Numbered from the stretch's first letter, positions 1-7,162 are shown. The stretch is 8,476 nucleotides of DNA from an uncultured Clostridia bacterium (GCA_937894185.1 CALCSA010000004.1:1-8476), one strand, 5' to 3'. Notes: generated by a model from the letters alone, not told the origin. Numbers and translations: made by a program.

Positions 1-1122
1 AGAGCCGAGCACTCCCAGCTTCAAAAAATCAACAACACCAACATTACCACCAACCGCATCCCCATTATTGTAGATGACGAAGCCGCCGGAGCCGTCGCCA
101 CCTTTCAGGAGGTGACGGAGGTGCAGAATCTGGAACGGAAAATCCGCCGCAAGCTCAGCGAAAAGGGCTTTGTGGCCAAGTACACCTTTGGCGATATTCT
201 GTACCAGAGCAAGGCCATGGGATCCTGTATCGATATGGCCCGGAAGTACGCCGCCTTTGATACGCCCATTCACATCTGCGGCAGCAGCGGCGTGGGCAAA
301 GAGCTGTTTTGCCAGAGCATCCACAACGCTTCCCCCCGGGCCAACGGGCCCTTTGTGGCCATCAACTGCGCCGCCATCTCCCCCTCCCTTATTGAGAGCG
401 AGCTGTTCGGATACGTGGAGGGCTCCTTCACCGGAGCCGGAAAGAAAGGCCGAGCCGGCATCTTTGAGCTGGCCCACGAGGGAACCCTTTTGCTGGACGA
501 AATCAGCGAGCTTCCCATCGACCTGCAAAGCCGGCTGCTCCGGGTACTGCAGGAAAAACAGGTGATGCGCATCGGCGACAGCAAGATGATCCCGGTGGAT
601 GTCCGCATCATCACCGCCTCCAACCGGTATTTGGGCAGAATGATTCAGGAGGGAACCTTCCGCAAAGATTTATACTTCCGCATTAACATCCTCACTCTGC
701 GCATCCCTGAGCTGAGCCGGCGCAAGGAGGACATCCTCCCGCTGGCGGAGCTATTCATCCGGCGGTACGCCAGAAAATACCGCAAGCCGGTGCTGACCCT
801 CACCCCCGATGTCAAAATGCTGCTCTTAAATCACGATTACCAGGGAAATGTCCGGGAGCTGGAGGGCATGATGGAAAAAAGCGTCATCCTTTCCTCCTTC
901 GACAATTTGGATCAGTCCTGGCTGCGGGCTCCCCAGCCTTCCCCCAAAGGAGCGCCCGCCAAGGCGGAGAAAGCCGAACCACTCACCATCGCCCCCCTCA
1001 AAGATATGGAATCGGAGATGATTCAAAAGGTTCTGCGGCAAACCGGGGGAAACATGCAGGAATCCGCCCGGATTTTGGGGATCAGCCGCACCACCTTGTG
1101 GCGAAAGCTACAAAACCAATAG
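1..1122 (+). CDS. Sigma-54-dependent transcriptional activator, PrpR/PAS type (5' truncated)
   Basis: This is the C-terminal 373 residues of a bacterial enhancer-binding protein that activates sigma-54 RNA polymerase by ATP hydrolysis. The frame is open from base 1. A GTG at 112 is in frame but lies inside the protein, since residues 1-37 read as the end of a PAS sensor domain (NRIPIIVDDEAAGAVATFQE), so the true start is upstream of the window. After a linker helix (IRRKL..KGFVAKYTF) comes the AAA+ domain: Walker A GSSGVGKE (about 94-101), the sigma-54 contact loop as GSFTGA (141-146, usually GAFTGA), Walker B LLLDE (163-167), and an arginine-finger segment RKDLYFR (about 221-227). A Fis-type helix-turn-helix ends the protein (GGNMQESARILGISRTTLWRKL, about 349-370). 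Its likely target is the adjacent kdgT operon, which has a sigma-54 promoter and paired palindromes upstream. The ligand-sensing domain is missing, so the inducer cannot be read. Family certainty is high. Confidence 0.95.
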   Translation, partial: RAEHSQLQKINNTNITTNRIPIIVDDEAAGAVATFQEVTEVQNLERKIRRKLSEKGFVAKYTFGDILYQSKAMGSCIDMARKYAAFDTPIHICGSSGVGKELFCQSIHNASPRANGPFVAINCAAISPSLIESELFGYVEGSFTGAGKKGRAGIFELAHEGTLLLDEISELPIDLQSRLLRVLQEKQVMRIGDSKMIPVDVRIITASNRYLGRMIQEGTFRKDLYFRINILTLRIPELSRRKEDILPLAELFIRRYARKYRKPVLTLTPDVKMLLLNHDYQGNVRELEGMMEKSVILSSFDNLDQSWLRAPQPSPKGAPAKAEKAEPLTIAPLKDMESEMIQKVLRQTGGNMQESARILGISRTTLWRKLQNQ

Positions 1123-1148
1123 AAACCGCAAGCCTCTTGTATTAAAAT

Positions 1149-1165
1149 GAAACAAGTGGTGTTTC
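1149..1165. promoter_or_regulatory. Candidate upstream activator site 1 (GAAACA-N5-TGTTTC)
   Basis: A perfect 6-bp palindrome, GAAACA and TGTTTC, separated by AGTGG, centred on 1157. That is about 247 bp before the predicted transcription start of the operon. This distance suits an enhancer bound by a sigma-54 activator acting through DNA looping. The assignment to the neighbouring activator is inference from position and symmetry. Confidence 0.7.
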
Positions 1166-1192
1166 GAACTTGAACGTTTTTCGTTCTTTTTT

Positions 1193-1209
1193 GAAACACC
1201 ACTTGTTTC
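1193..1209. promoter_or_regulatory. Candidate upstream activator site 2 (GAAACA-N5-TGTTTC)
   Basis: The second copy of the palindrome, centred on 1201, with spacer CCACT (reverse complement of the spacer in copy 1). Here the arms extend to 7 bp, TGAAACA/TGTTTCA. Its centre is 44 bp from the first site, close to four helical turns, which puts both sites on roughly the same DNA face, as expected for cooperative binding of activator dimers. From 1215 to the promoter at 1378 I see no gene and no further copy of the motif. Confidence 0.7.
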
Positions 1210-1377
1210 ATTTTGCACCGTAAATTTTACTTGGGTAATTCCTTCCCTGGTTCTTCCTGTTTATGGGATGAAAGTCTAACAGTTTTAAGGCGAATAATGT
1301 CCTATCTCGTTGTTAAAGAATAGACAGAACTGCTTTTTCACAAAGTTATGGGAAAAAGATCAAGAGCAAAGATAATC

Positions 1378-1393
1378 TGGCACAAAGCTTGCT
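1378..1393 (+). promoter_or_regulatory. Sigma-54 (-24/-12) promoter of the kdgT operon
   Basis: TGGCAC (1378-1383), a 5-base spacer and TTGCT (1389-1393) match the sigma-54 consensus TGGCAC-N5-TTGCW at every specified position. The -24 GG and -12 GC place transcription start near 1404, giving a leader of about 40 nt before the ATG at 1444. A sigma-54 activator gene lies immediately upstream. A TG-N-TATAAA string (1393-1401) overlaps the promoter and resembles an extended -10, but it has no convincing -35 partner. Confidence 0.9.
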
Positions 1394-1443
1394 GGTATAA
1401 ATAGGGCGGGGTTCCAAAACAAAGATTCATAGGAGGGTATCAA

Positions 1444-2394
1444 ATGAAAATTCTAGAAAAGGTCAAAAAGGTCCCCGGAGGTTTGATGATCATTCCCCTG
1501 CTGCTGGGTGTGTTGGTCAACACCTTTGTGCCCCAGTTCTTTGAGATCGGCAGCTTTTCCGCCCACTTGTGGAAGACCGGCGCCATGCCCATTCTTGCGG
1601 TATTTCTGTTTTGTAACGGCGCCCAGATCAACGTAAAGCAGGCCGGGCAGCCGCTGCTGAAAGGCGTGGTGCTTACAGCGGTGAAGTTTTTCATCGGTGC
1701 GCTTTTGGGCATTCTGGTCAACAAAATTGCGGGACCCCAAGGCATTTTGGGCCTTACTCCACTGGCAATCATTGCGGCGATTACCAATTCCAACGGCGGA
1801 CTGTACTGCGCTTTGGCCGGTGAGTTTGGAGACTCCACCGACGTAGGCGCCGTGTCCATCCTTTCCATCAACGACGGCCCCTTCTTTACCATGGTGGCTC
1901 TGGGTATGTCCGGCATCGCTCAGATTCCCTTTATGATGCTGGTCGGCGCTATTCTGCCCATCATCGTCGGCTGTGTTCTGGGCAATCTGGACGAAGACCT
2001 TCGCGAATGGCTGGCCCCCGGCGCCGTCATTCTCATCCCCTTCTTCGCCTTCCCCTTGGGTTCTGCCCTGAGCCTGATGCAGCTGATCGAAGCCGGTATC
2101 CCCGGAATCATCCTGGGCGTGCTTTCCTGCATCCTCACCGGGCTGGGCGGCTATCTGATTATGAAGTTGATCCGTGCGGATCATCCTGAAGTGGGCGCAG
2201 CCATCGGCACCACCGCCGGAAACGCCGTGGGCACTCCCGCCGCCATTGCGGCAGCCGATGCCAGTATGAAGGCGGTAGAAGCTTCCGCCACTGCTCAGAT
2301 TGCGGCAGCCATCATTGTCACCGCCATCCTCTGCCCCATTGTGGTGAGCTATCTTGCCAAGCTGGAACATAAAAAGCGCACTGTCAGGGCATAG
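1444..2394 (+). CDS. kdgT: KdgT-family sugar-acid permease (2-keto-3-deoxygluconate transporter family)
   Basis: The 316-residue protein is almost entirely hydrophobic, with about ten predicted membrane-spanning segments and a short basic N-terminus (MKILEKVKKVPGG) typical of KdgT permeases. Characteristic stretches include MPILAVFLFCNGAQI (about 48-62), a glycine/asparagine-rich segment ITNSNGGLYCALAGEFGD (about 113-130), SINDGPFFTM (about 140-149) and IGTTAGNAVGTPAAIAAAD near the C-terminus. The family imports 2-keto-3-deoxygluconate by proton symport. Here the neighbours are tetronate and glycerate enzymes, with no KDG kinase or aldolase, so the substrate is more likely a four-carbon (or three-carbon) sugar acid; that is inference. 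The start is fixed by AGGAGGG at 1431-1437, six bases before the ATG. It is first in the operon under the sigma-54 promoter, and its stop lies two bases before the kinase ATG. Confidence 0.92.
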   Translation: MKILEKVKKVPGGLMIIPLLLGVLVNTFVPQFFEIGSFSAHLWKTGAMPILAVFLFCNGAQINVKQAGQPLLKGVVLTAVKFFIGALLGILVNKIAGPQGILGLTPLAIIAAITNSNGGLYCALAGEFGDSTDVGAVSILSINDGPFFTMVALGMSGIAQIPFMMLVGAILPIIVGCVLGNLDEDLREWLAPGAVILIPFFAFPLGSALSLMQLIEAGIPGIILGVLSCILTGLGGYLIMKLIRADHPEVGAAIGTTAGNAVGTPAAIAAADASMKAVEASATAQIAAAIIVTAILCPIVVSYLAKLEHKKRTVRA

Positions 2395-2396
2395 CC

Positions 2397-3644
2397 ATGA
2401 AGCAAAGCAGTCGTTATTTAGTCATCGCTGACGACTTTACCGGCGCGAATGACACCGGCGTGCAAATCTGCCGCCGGGGTCTGCCGGTCAGCGTGGTGTT
2501 TTCTTCCAGCGGGGTGGAACAGGACCACGGCTCCTACGTTATCGATACAGAAAGCCGGGCTTTGAGCCAAACAAAAGCCAGAGAGATACTGACCCACCAG
2601 CTCCAGTCTGTGGAGTTTGGCTCCTTTCACCATGTGATCAAGAAGGTAGATTCTACCCTGCGGGGCAATATCGGGGTGGAGATTGCCGCCACTCAGGCGG
2701 TAATGCAGGCCGATTTGGTGCTGTTTGCACCGGCCCTGCCCAGTCTTGGAAGAACCACAGAGCACGCGATCCATCAGCTTAACGGAGTTCCCATCACTCA
2801 AACCGAGATGGCCCGGGATCCCAAAACTCCCGTGACAGAGGATAATATTCAGATCATCCTGCAGCAGGCTTTTTCCCAACCGGTCAAACATATCGGGCTG
2901 GAGGAGATCGAAGGAAATGCTATTGATTTTTCCGGCGCTGCGGTTTTTTCCGCCGACGCCGCCAGCAACCGCCATTTGGAGGTTCTGGTCCGGGCGGCGC
3001 TGCAAACCGGCAAACGGATTCTGTGGTGCGGCACCGCCGCCATCGCCGATGTCCTGCTGGGGCTGGAGCGCAGCATCCCCCCCGCTTTGGCGGTGATTGC
3101 CAGCCTGAGTCAGGTGAGCAACCAGCAGCTCCTTTGGGCGCAAAAGCAGGGAGCTTATCTGGTGAGCGTTCCCATTGACCGGCTGATTCTGGGGCGGACG
3201 CTTCCGGAGGACATTGCAATGCAGGCGGTACAGGCTCTGCAACAAGGTAAGGATGTTCTTCTTGCCTCCGCGGCTTCCGCCGACCGGGAGCAGGGTCTTG
3301 CCAAGGCGGATGAAGCCGCCAAAGAAGCCGGTATGCCTTTGGAACAGGTGAGCTTCTACACCCAGGACATCATTGGGAAGATCGCCCGCCTTGTGCTGGA
3401 GCAGTTCCGGCCCAGCGGAGTCTTCCTCACCGGGGGAGATACGGCCATTTCCTTCATGCGCTCTTTAGGCGCGTCCGGCTCCAGAATCGAGACGGAAATT
3501 TTAGTGGGCATCCCCATGATGCGCCTGCGGGGCGGAGCGTGGGATGGCCTTAAGATGGTGACAAAGGCCGGCGCCTTTGGCCGGGAGGACGCCATTGATT
3601 ATGCTTTGCGCAAATTAAAGGAAGTAGAGTTGGATCATGAATAG
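2397..3644 (+). CDS. dtnK: Four-carbon acid-sugar kinase, DUF1537 family (D-threonate/D-erythronate 4-kinase type)
   Basis: A 415-residue cytoplasmic kinase, the usual length for DUF1537 proteins, which phosphorylate the C4 hydroxyl of tetronates or 3-oxo-tetronates using ATP. The N-terminal substrate domain shows IADDFTGANDTGVQ (10-23), a KKVDSTLRGNIG motif (82-93), PALPSLGRTT (112-121), and NGVPITQT followed by DPKTPVTEDNI (129-151). The C-terminal nucleotide-binding domain shows FLTGGDTA (343-350) and a glycine-rich end, LRGGAWDGLKMVTKAGAFG (about 377-395). With a PdxA2 gene directly downstream, the D-threonate or D-erythronate 4-kinase subtype is favoured over OtnK, which normally sits with an aldolase and an isomerase. 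Sequence alone does not separate DtnK from DenK. There is only a weak ribosome binding site (AGGG near 2387) and two bases from the permease stop, so translation is probably coupled. The 3' end overlaps pdxA2 by 8 bases. Confidence 0.92.
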   Translation: MKQSSRYLVIADDFTGANDTGVQICRRGLPVSVVFSSSGVEQDHGSYVIDTESRALSQTKAREILTHQLQSVEFGSFHHVIKKVDSTLRGNIGVEIAATQAVMQADLVLFAPALPSLGRTTEHAIHQLNGVPITQTEMARDPKTPVTEDNIQIILQQAFSQPVKHIGLEEIEGNAIDFSGAAVFSADAASNRHLEVLVRAALQTGKRILWCGTAAIADVLLGLERSIPPALAVIASLSQVSNQQLLWAQKQGAYLVSVPIDRLILGRTLPEDIAMQAVQALQQGKDVLLASAASADREQGLAKADEAAKEAGMPLEQVSFYTQDIIGKIARLVLEQFRPSGVFLTGGDTAISFMRSLGASGSRIETEILVGIPMMRLRGGAWDGLKMVTKAGAFGREDAIDYALRKLKEVELDHE

Positions 3645-4605
3645 TCGTTTTGCCATCACCATGGGGGACCCCTGCGGCATCGGCCCGGAGATCATCATTA
3701 AGGCCCTGATGGAGCGCCCCCAATATATTGGCCGCTGCATTGTCTTTGGCAGCGCTTCCATGGCGGAGCACTACGCCAAGCTGCTGGGCTGCGCCACCCC
3801 TGTCCGGAAGATTCAAAGCCCCGCACAGGCCGCATCCGGGGCCATCTGCGTTGTGGACCCCCACCCCGTTGCGGTGGAGGAAATCCCCATCGGTCAGGTG
3901 AGTGCTGTGGGCGGAGAATGCGCCTTCCGCTATGTGCGGGCAGCCATCGACTGTGCTCTGGCGGGAGAGGTTACCTCGGTGGTGACGGCCCCCCTCAACA
4001 AAGAGGCGCTGCATCTGGCGGGACATCCGTACGCCGGACACACCGAGATCTTTGGGGAGTTTACCCACGGCGATTCTTACGCCATGCTGCTGTGGAGCAA
4101 ACAGCTCAAGGCCATCCACACCTCCACTCACATCTCGTTGCGGGATGCCTGCGACTCCCTGACCAAGGAGAGAGTCATGGACGTCATCCATCTGGCGGAC
4201 CGGACTCTCAAAAAGACAGGGTACGACGCCCCCCGCATTGCCGTGGCGGGACTCAACCCCCACGCGGGAGAAAGCGGCCTGTTTGGCGACGAGGAGATCA
4301 AAGAGATCACCCCCGCGGTGGAGGCGTGCAAACAGCAGGGCATCTGCGTCAGCGGCCCCATCGCCCCCGATACGGTGTTTCTCCGGGCCTACAAGGGAGA
4401 GTTTGATGTGGTGGTGGCGCAGTATCACGATCAGGGGCATATTCCCCTCAAGCTGCTGGCCTTTGACGAGGGGGTCAACATCACGGTGGGCCTTGATGTG
4501 GTGCGGACTTCCGTCGACCACGGCACCGCCTTTGACATCGCCGGAAAGCTGCTGGCAAAGCCGGACAGCCTGCTCTACGCCATTGAAATAGGCGAAAAAC
4601 TGTAA
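3637..4605 (+). CDS. pdxA2: PdxA2-type 4-phospho-D-threonate/erythronate 3-dehydrogenase (PdxA family)
   Basis: A 322-residue NAD-dependent, metal-dependent dehydrogenase. The PdxA family oxidises 4-phosphohydroxy-L-threonine in vitamin B6 synthesis. The PdxA2 branch oxidises C3 of 4-phosphotetronates, and the beta-keto acid decarboxylates to dihydroxyacetone phosphate. Visible motifs are MGDPCGIGPEI (9-19, usually MGDPAGIGPEI), TAPLNKEAL (117-125), GHTE (134-137), NPHAGE (207-212), DTVF (245-248), YHDQGHIP (263-270) and TSVDHGTAFDIAG (291-303). The three metal-ligand histidines correspond to His165, His209 and His264, matching the spacing in E. coli PdxA. The gene overlaps the end of the DUF1537 kinase by 8 bases and has AAAGGA at 3617-3622. 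The kinase partner, and the absence of other B6 genes, argue for the catabolic PdxA2 role rather than pyridoxal phosphate synthesis. Confidence 0.93.
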   Translation: MNSRFAITMGDPCGIGPEIIIKALMERPQYIGRCIVFGSASMAEHYAKLLGCATPVRKIQSPAQAASGAICVVDPHPVAVEEIPIGQVSAVGGECAFRYVRAAIDCALAGEVTSVVTAPLNKEALHLAGHPYAGHTEIFGEFTHGDSYAMLLWSKQLKAIHTSTHISLRDACDSLTKERVMDVIHLADRTLKKTGYDAPRIAVAGLNPHAGESGLFGDEEIKEITPAVEACKQQGICVSGPIAPDTVFLRAYKGEFDVVVAQYHDQGHIPLKLLAFDEGVNITVGLDVVRTSVDHGTAFDIAGKLLAKPDSLLYAIEIGEKL

Positions 4606-4630
4606 CTTTGTTTCTGATAGGAGGATACCC

Positions 4631-5902
4631 ATGCCAGTCGTAACATTTCCCTACGGTAGAGAGACTATTGCGTACGATTTTCCCAAAGACCGCTTTTTAG
4701 GTGAGCTTGTCTCCCATATGCACCACTACAAACCCGCCGCCTCTCAGGAGGAGCTGGTGCGTCAGGCTCTGGAAAACCCGGTGGGAACCCCCAAGCTCAG
4801 GGTCATGGCCGAGGGCAAGGATAAAGTGGTGATCATTGCCAGCGACCACACCCGCCCTGTTCCCTCCAAGGTGATCATGCCGCAGATGCTGGCAGAAATT
4901 CGCAAGGGCAACCCCAAGGCCGACATCACCATCCTGATTTCCACCGGTTGCCATCGGGACACCACTGTGGATGAGCTGCGGGATAAATTCGGCCCCGAGA
5001 TTATGGAGTGGGAAAAGATCGTGGTTCACAACTGCGACACCTCCGAGCTGGTCTACTGCGGCAAGCTGCCCTCCGGCGGCGACCTGATCCTCAACAAAAT
5101 AGCTCTGGATGCCGACCTGCTGGTGGCGGAAGGCTTTATCGAGCCCCACTTCTTTGCAGGATTTTCCGGCGGGCGCAAAAGCGTCCTCCCCGGCATTGCC
5201 AGCCGCAAAACCGTTATCTACAACCACAACGCGGAATTCATTGCTCATTCCAAATCCCGCACCGGCATCGTGGAGGGCAACCCCATCCACATCGATATGC
5301 TGTATGCCGCCCGTACCGCCCGCCTGGCTTTTATCTGCAACGTGGTCATCAACTCGGACAAAGAGGTGATCTACGCCGTGGCGGGGGACTGTGATCTTGC
5401 CCACGTCGAAGGCCGCCAGTTCCTGATGAGCAAATGTCAGGTGGACAGCGTTCCCGCCGATATTGCGGTGACCACCAACGGCGGATACCCTCTGGACCAG
5501 AACATCTATCAGGCCGTTAAGGGTATGACCGCTGCCGAATCCACCGTTAAAAAGGGCGGTGTCATCATTATGATGGCAAAATCCAACGACGGCCACGGCG
5601 CCCCCGAGTTCCACAAAACCTTTGCGGAAGAAAAGAATCTCGACCGCATGCTGGATACCTTTATGAAAACCCCCAAGGACGAAACCCGCATTGACCAGTG
5701 GCAGAGCCAGATCTTTGTCCGGGTGCTGCAGCACGCCAGAGTGGTGTACGTTTCCGATGCGCCGGACGAAATGGTCCGGGACCTGCACATGACCCCCGCC
5801 CACTCCTTGGAGGAGGCCATGAAAATCGCCGAGGATATGACCGGCAATCCCAACGCCTCTATTGTAGCCATTCCAGACGGTGTGGCAGTGATGGTCATAT
5901 AA
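4631..5902 (+). CDS. larA: LarA-family nickel-pincer hydroxyacid racemase/epimerase (DUF2088)
   Basis: A 423-residue homologue of lactate racemase LarA, which uses the nickel-pincer nucleotide cofactor for hydride transfer at the alpha-hydroxy carbon. Residues equivalent to known LarA active-site positions are all present: Asp72 and Arg75 in SDHTRPVP, His108 in TGCHR, His173 in EPHFFAGFSGG, Lys183 (cofactor-linking lysine) in GGRKS, nickel-ligand His199 in YNHN, and Gln294/Lys297 in LDQNIYQAVKG. It should therefore be catalytically active. The family includes racemases and epimerases of lactate, malate, phenyllactate and gluconate, so the name alone does not give the substrate. Between tetronate and glycerate enzymes, a C2-epimerase of D-erythronate/D-threonate or a glycerate racemase is likely (inference). 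The start is fixed by AGGAGG at 4619-4624, six bases before the ATG. The cofactor genes larB, larC and larE are not in the window and must be elsewhere. Confidence 0.92.
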   Translation: MPVVTFPYGRETIAYDFPKDRFLGELVSHMHHYKPAASQEELVRQALENPVGTPKLRVMAEGKDKVVIIASDHTRPVPSKVIMPQMLAEIRKGNPKADITILISTGCHRDTTVDELRDKFGPEIMEWEKIVVHNCDTSELVYCGKLPSGGDLILNKIALDADLLVAEGFIEPHFFAGFSGGRKSVLPGIASRKTVIYNHNAEFIAHSKSRTGIVEGNPIHIDMLYAARTARLAFICNVVINSDKEVIYAVAGDCDLAHVEGRQFLMSKCQVDSVPADIAVTTNGGYPLDQNIYQAVKGMTAAESTVKKGGVIIMMAKSNDGHGAPEFHKTFAEEKNLDRMLDTFMKTPKDETRIDQWQSQIFVRVLQHARVVYVSDAPDEMVRDLHMTPAHSLEEAMKIAEDMTGNPNASIVAIPDGVAVMVI

Positions 5903-5914
5903 AGGAGTGTAGTT

Positions 5915-7162
5915 ATGGAAAAGCTCTACCAAGACGCGAACGCTATCATCGCCCGCTCCATTGAGGCCAACCTGCCGGGAGCCGCGGTGAGGAACGCTCT
6001 GGCCGGGCATACCTTTTGCGGAAATATTTATCTGGTAGCCATCGGCAAGGCTGCCTGGAACATGGCCAAAGCCGCTCACGACGAGCTGGGCGACCGCATC
6101 CGCAAGGGAGTTGTAGTCACCAAGTACGAGCACTCCCAAGGCCCCATCCCCAACATGGAAATCGTCGAGGCGGGGCATCCCCTTTCCGACGAGAATACCC
6201 TGCGGGGAGCCAGACTGGCCATCGATCTGGCCAAAGGGTTGGGGGAACAGGATGAACTGCTCTTTCTGATTTCGGGAGGCGGCAGCGCTCTGTTTGAACT
6301 GCCCCTGCCCGGCATCTCTCTGGACGACATCATCAATATTAACAGTCAGCTTCTTTGCTGCGGCGCCGGCATTGTGGAGATCAACACGATCCGCAAGCGG
6401 TTTTCCAGCGTCAAGGCCGGGCGTTTTGCCCAAATCGCCGCTCCCGCCAAGGTGTTTACGGTGGTTCTTTCCGACGTGTTGGGGGATAGCTTGGACTCCA
6501 TTGCCTCGGGGCCTGCCGCTCCCGACCTCGCCACCGTGGCCGATGCCAAACGAGTGGTAGAAAAGTACAAACTGAAGGTCAGTGACACCATGGCAAAGCT
6601 GCTAGAGGAGGAAACCCCCAAATCCGCCGACAACGTAGAGACAGTGATTACCGGAAGCGTGTCCACTTTGTGCCGCTCGGCAGCGGATATTGCAAGGGAT
6701 CTGGGCTATACTCCCCACATCCTTTCCAGCACCCTCAACTGCGAGGCCCGGGAAGCCGGACGGATGGCGGCCTCTCTGGCGGCTCAGATCGGCGGCGGAG
6801 CGGACAGCTTTTCCCCTCCCTGCGCCATAATTCTGGGGGGGGAAACCGTTGTTCACATCAAGGGGAAAGGCAAGGGCGGACGCAATCAGGAGCTTGCCCT
6901 TGCGGCAGCCGAGGACATCGCCGGGAAAGAGGATGTCATTATCTTCTCCTTTGGTTCCGACGGAACCGACGGCCCCACCGATGCTGCCGGCGGCATGGTG
7001 GACGGACACACCCTTGCCCAGCTGAAGGAAAAAGGCATCGACCTGCACAAGGTGCTGGACGACAATGACTCCTATCACGCTCTCAAGGCCATCGACCGCC
7101 TGATTGTCACCGGTCCCACCGGAACCAACGTCAACGATATCGCTGTTATTTTACATAAGTAG
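5915..7162 (+). CDS. gckA: Glycerate 2-kinase, MOFRL family (GckA/TtuD type)
   Basis: A 415-residue cytoplasmic kinase that converts D-glycerate and ATP to 2-phosphoglycerate. Older annotations call this family hydroxypyruvate reductase (TtuD), but characterised members are glycerate 2-kinases. Motifs in order are AIGKAAWNMAKAA with the conserved Lys45 (42-54), GHPLSDE (87-93), LISGGGSAL (118-126), EINTIRKRFSSVKAGR (155-170), LSDVLGDSLDSIASGPAAPD (185-204), LGGETVVHIKGKGKGGRNQE (307-326), GSDGTDGPTDAAGG (347-360) and TGPTGTNVNDI (399-409). The length is normal and no key motif is missing. The AAAGGAG ribosome binding site (5901-5907) overlaps the larA stop codon, and the ATG follows after seven bases, so the two genes are co-translated from one transcript. 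It is the last gene of the operon, followed by two terminators. It gives the operon a second exit to glycolysis beside dihydroxyacetone phosphate. Confidence 0.94.
   Translation: MEKLYQDANAIIARSIEANLPGAAVRNALAGHTFCGNIYLVAIGKAAWNMAKAAHDELGDRIRKGVVVTKYEHSQGPIPNMEIVEAGHPLSDENTLRGARLAIDLAKGLGEQDELLFLISGGGSALFELPLPGISLDDIININSQLLCCGAGIVEINTIRKRFSSVKAGRFAQIAAPAKVFTVVLSDVLGDSLDSIASGPAAPDLATVADAKRVVEKYKLKVSDTMAKLLEEETPKSADNVETVITGSVSTLCRSAADIARDLGYTPHILSSTLNCEAREAGRMAASLAAQIGGGADSFSPPCAIILGGETVVHIKGKGKGGRNQELALAAAEDIAGKEDVIIFSFGSDGTDGPTDAAGGMVDGHTLAQLKEKGIDLHKVLDDNDSYHALKAIDRLIVTGPTGTNVNDIAVILHK

Larger units (their letters stand above)
1144..1214. repeat. Perfect 22-bp inverted repeat between activator gene and operon
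   Basis: The left arm at 1144-1165 and right arm at 1193-1214 are exact reverse complements over 22 bases, with a 27-base spacer. The spacer holds a smaller GAACG-TTTTT-CGTTC hairpin (1172-1186). The outer ends are AAAA and TTTT, so as RNA this could also work as a terminator for the activator gene, which stops at 1122. Each arm is itself a GAAACA-N5-TGTTTC palindrome, so the symmetry is more simply read as two protein-binding sites in opposite orientation. Both roles are possible. Confidence 0.9.

Noticed and set aside
112..1122. GTG at 112 as the start of the sigma-54 activator
   Set aside because: The frame is open back to base 1 and residues 1-37 read as the end of a PAS domain, so the gene is truncated by the window edge rather than starting at 112.
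1220..1230. GTAAA-T-TTTAC short palindrome after the inverted repeat
   Set aside because: Only 5-bp arms in AT-rich DNA, not repeated elsewhere; expected by chance.
1393..1401. Extended -10 (TG-N-TATAAA) upstream of kdgT
   Set aside because: No plausible -35 lies 16-18 bases upstream, and the full-consensus sigma-54 promoter overlaps it.
4697..6433. Long minus-strand open frame opposite larA and gckA
   Set aside because: It is antisense to two clear conserved genes, has low-complexity Gly/His/Val-rich composition and no recognisable domain: a GC-rich shadow frame.
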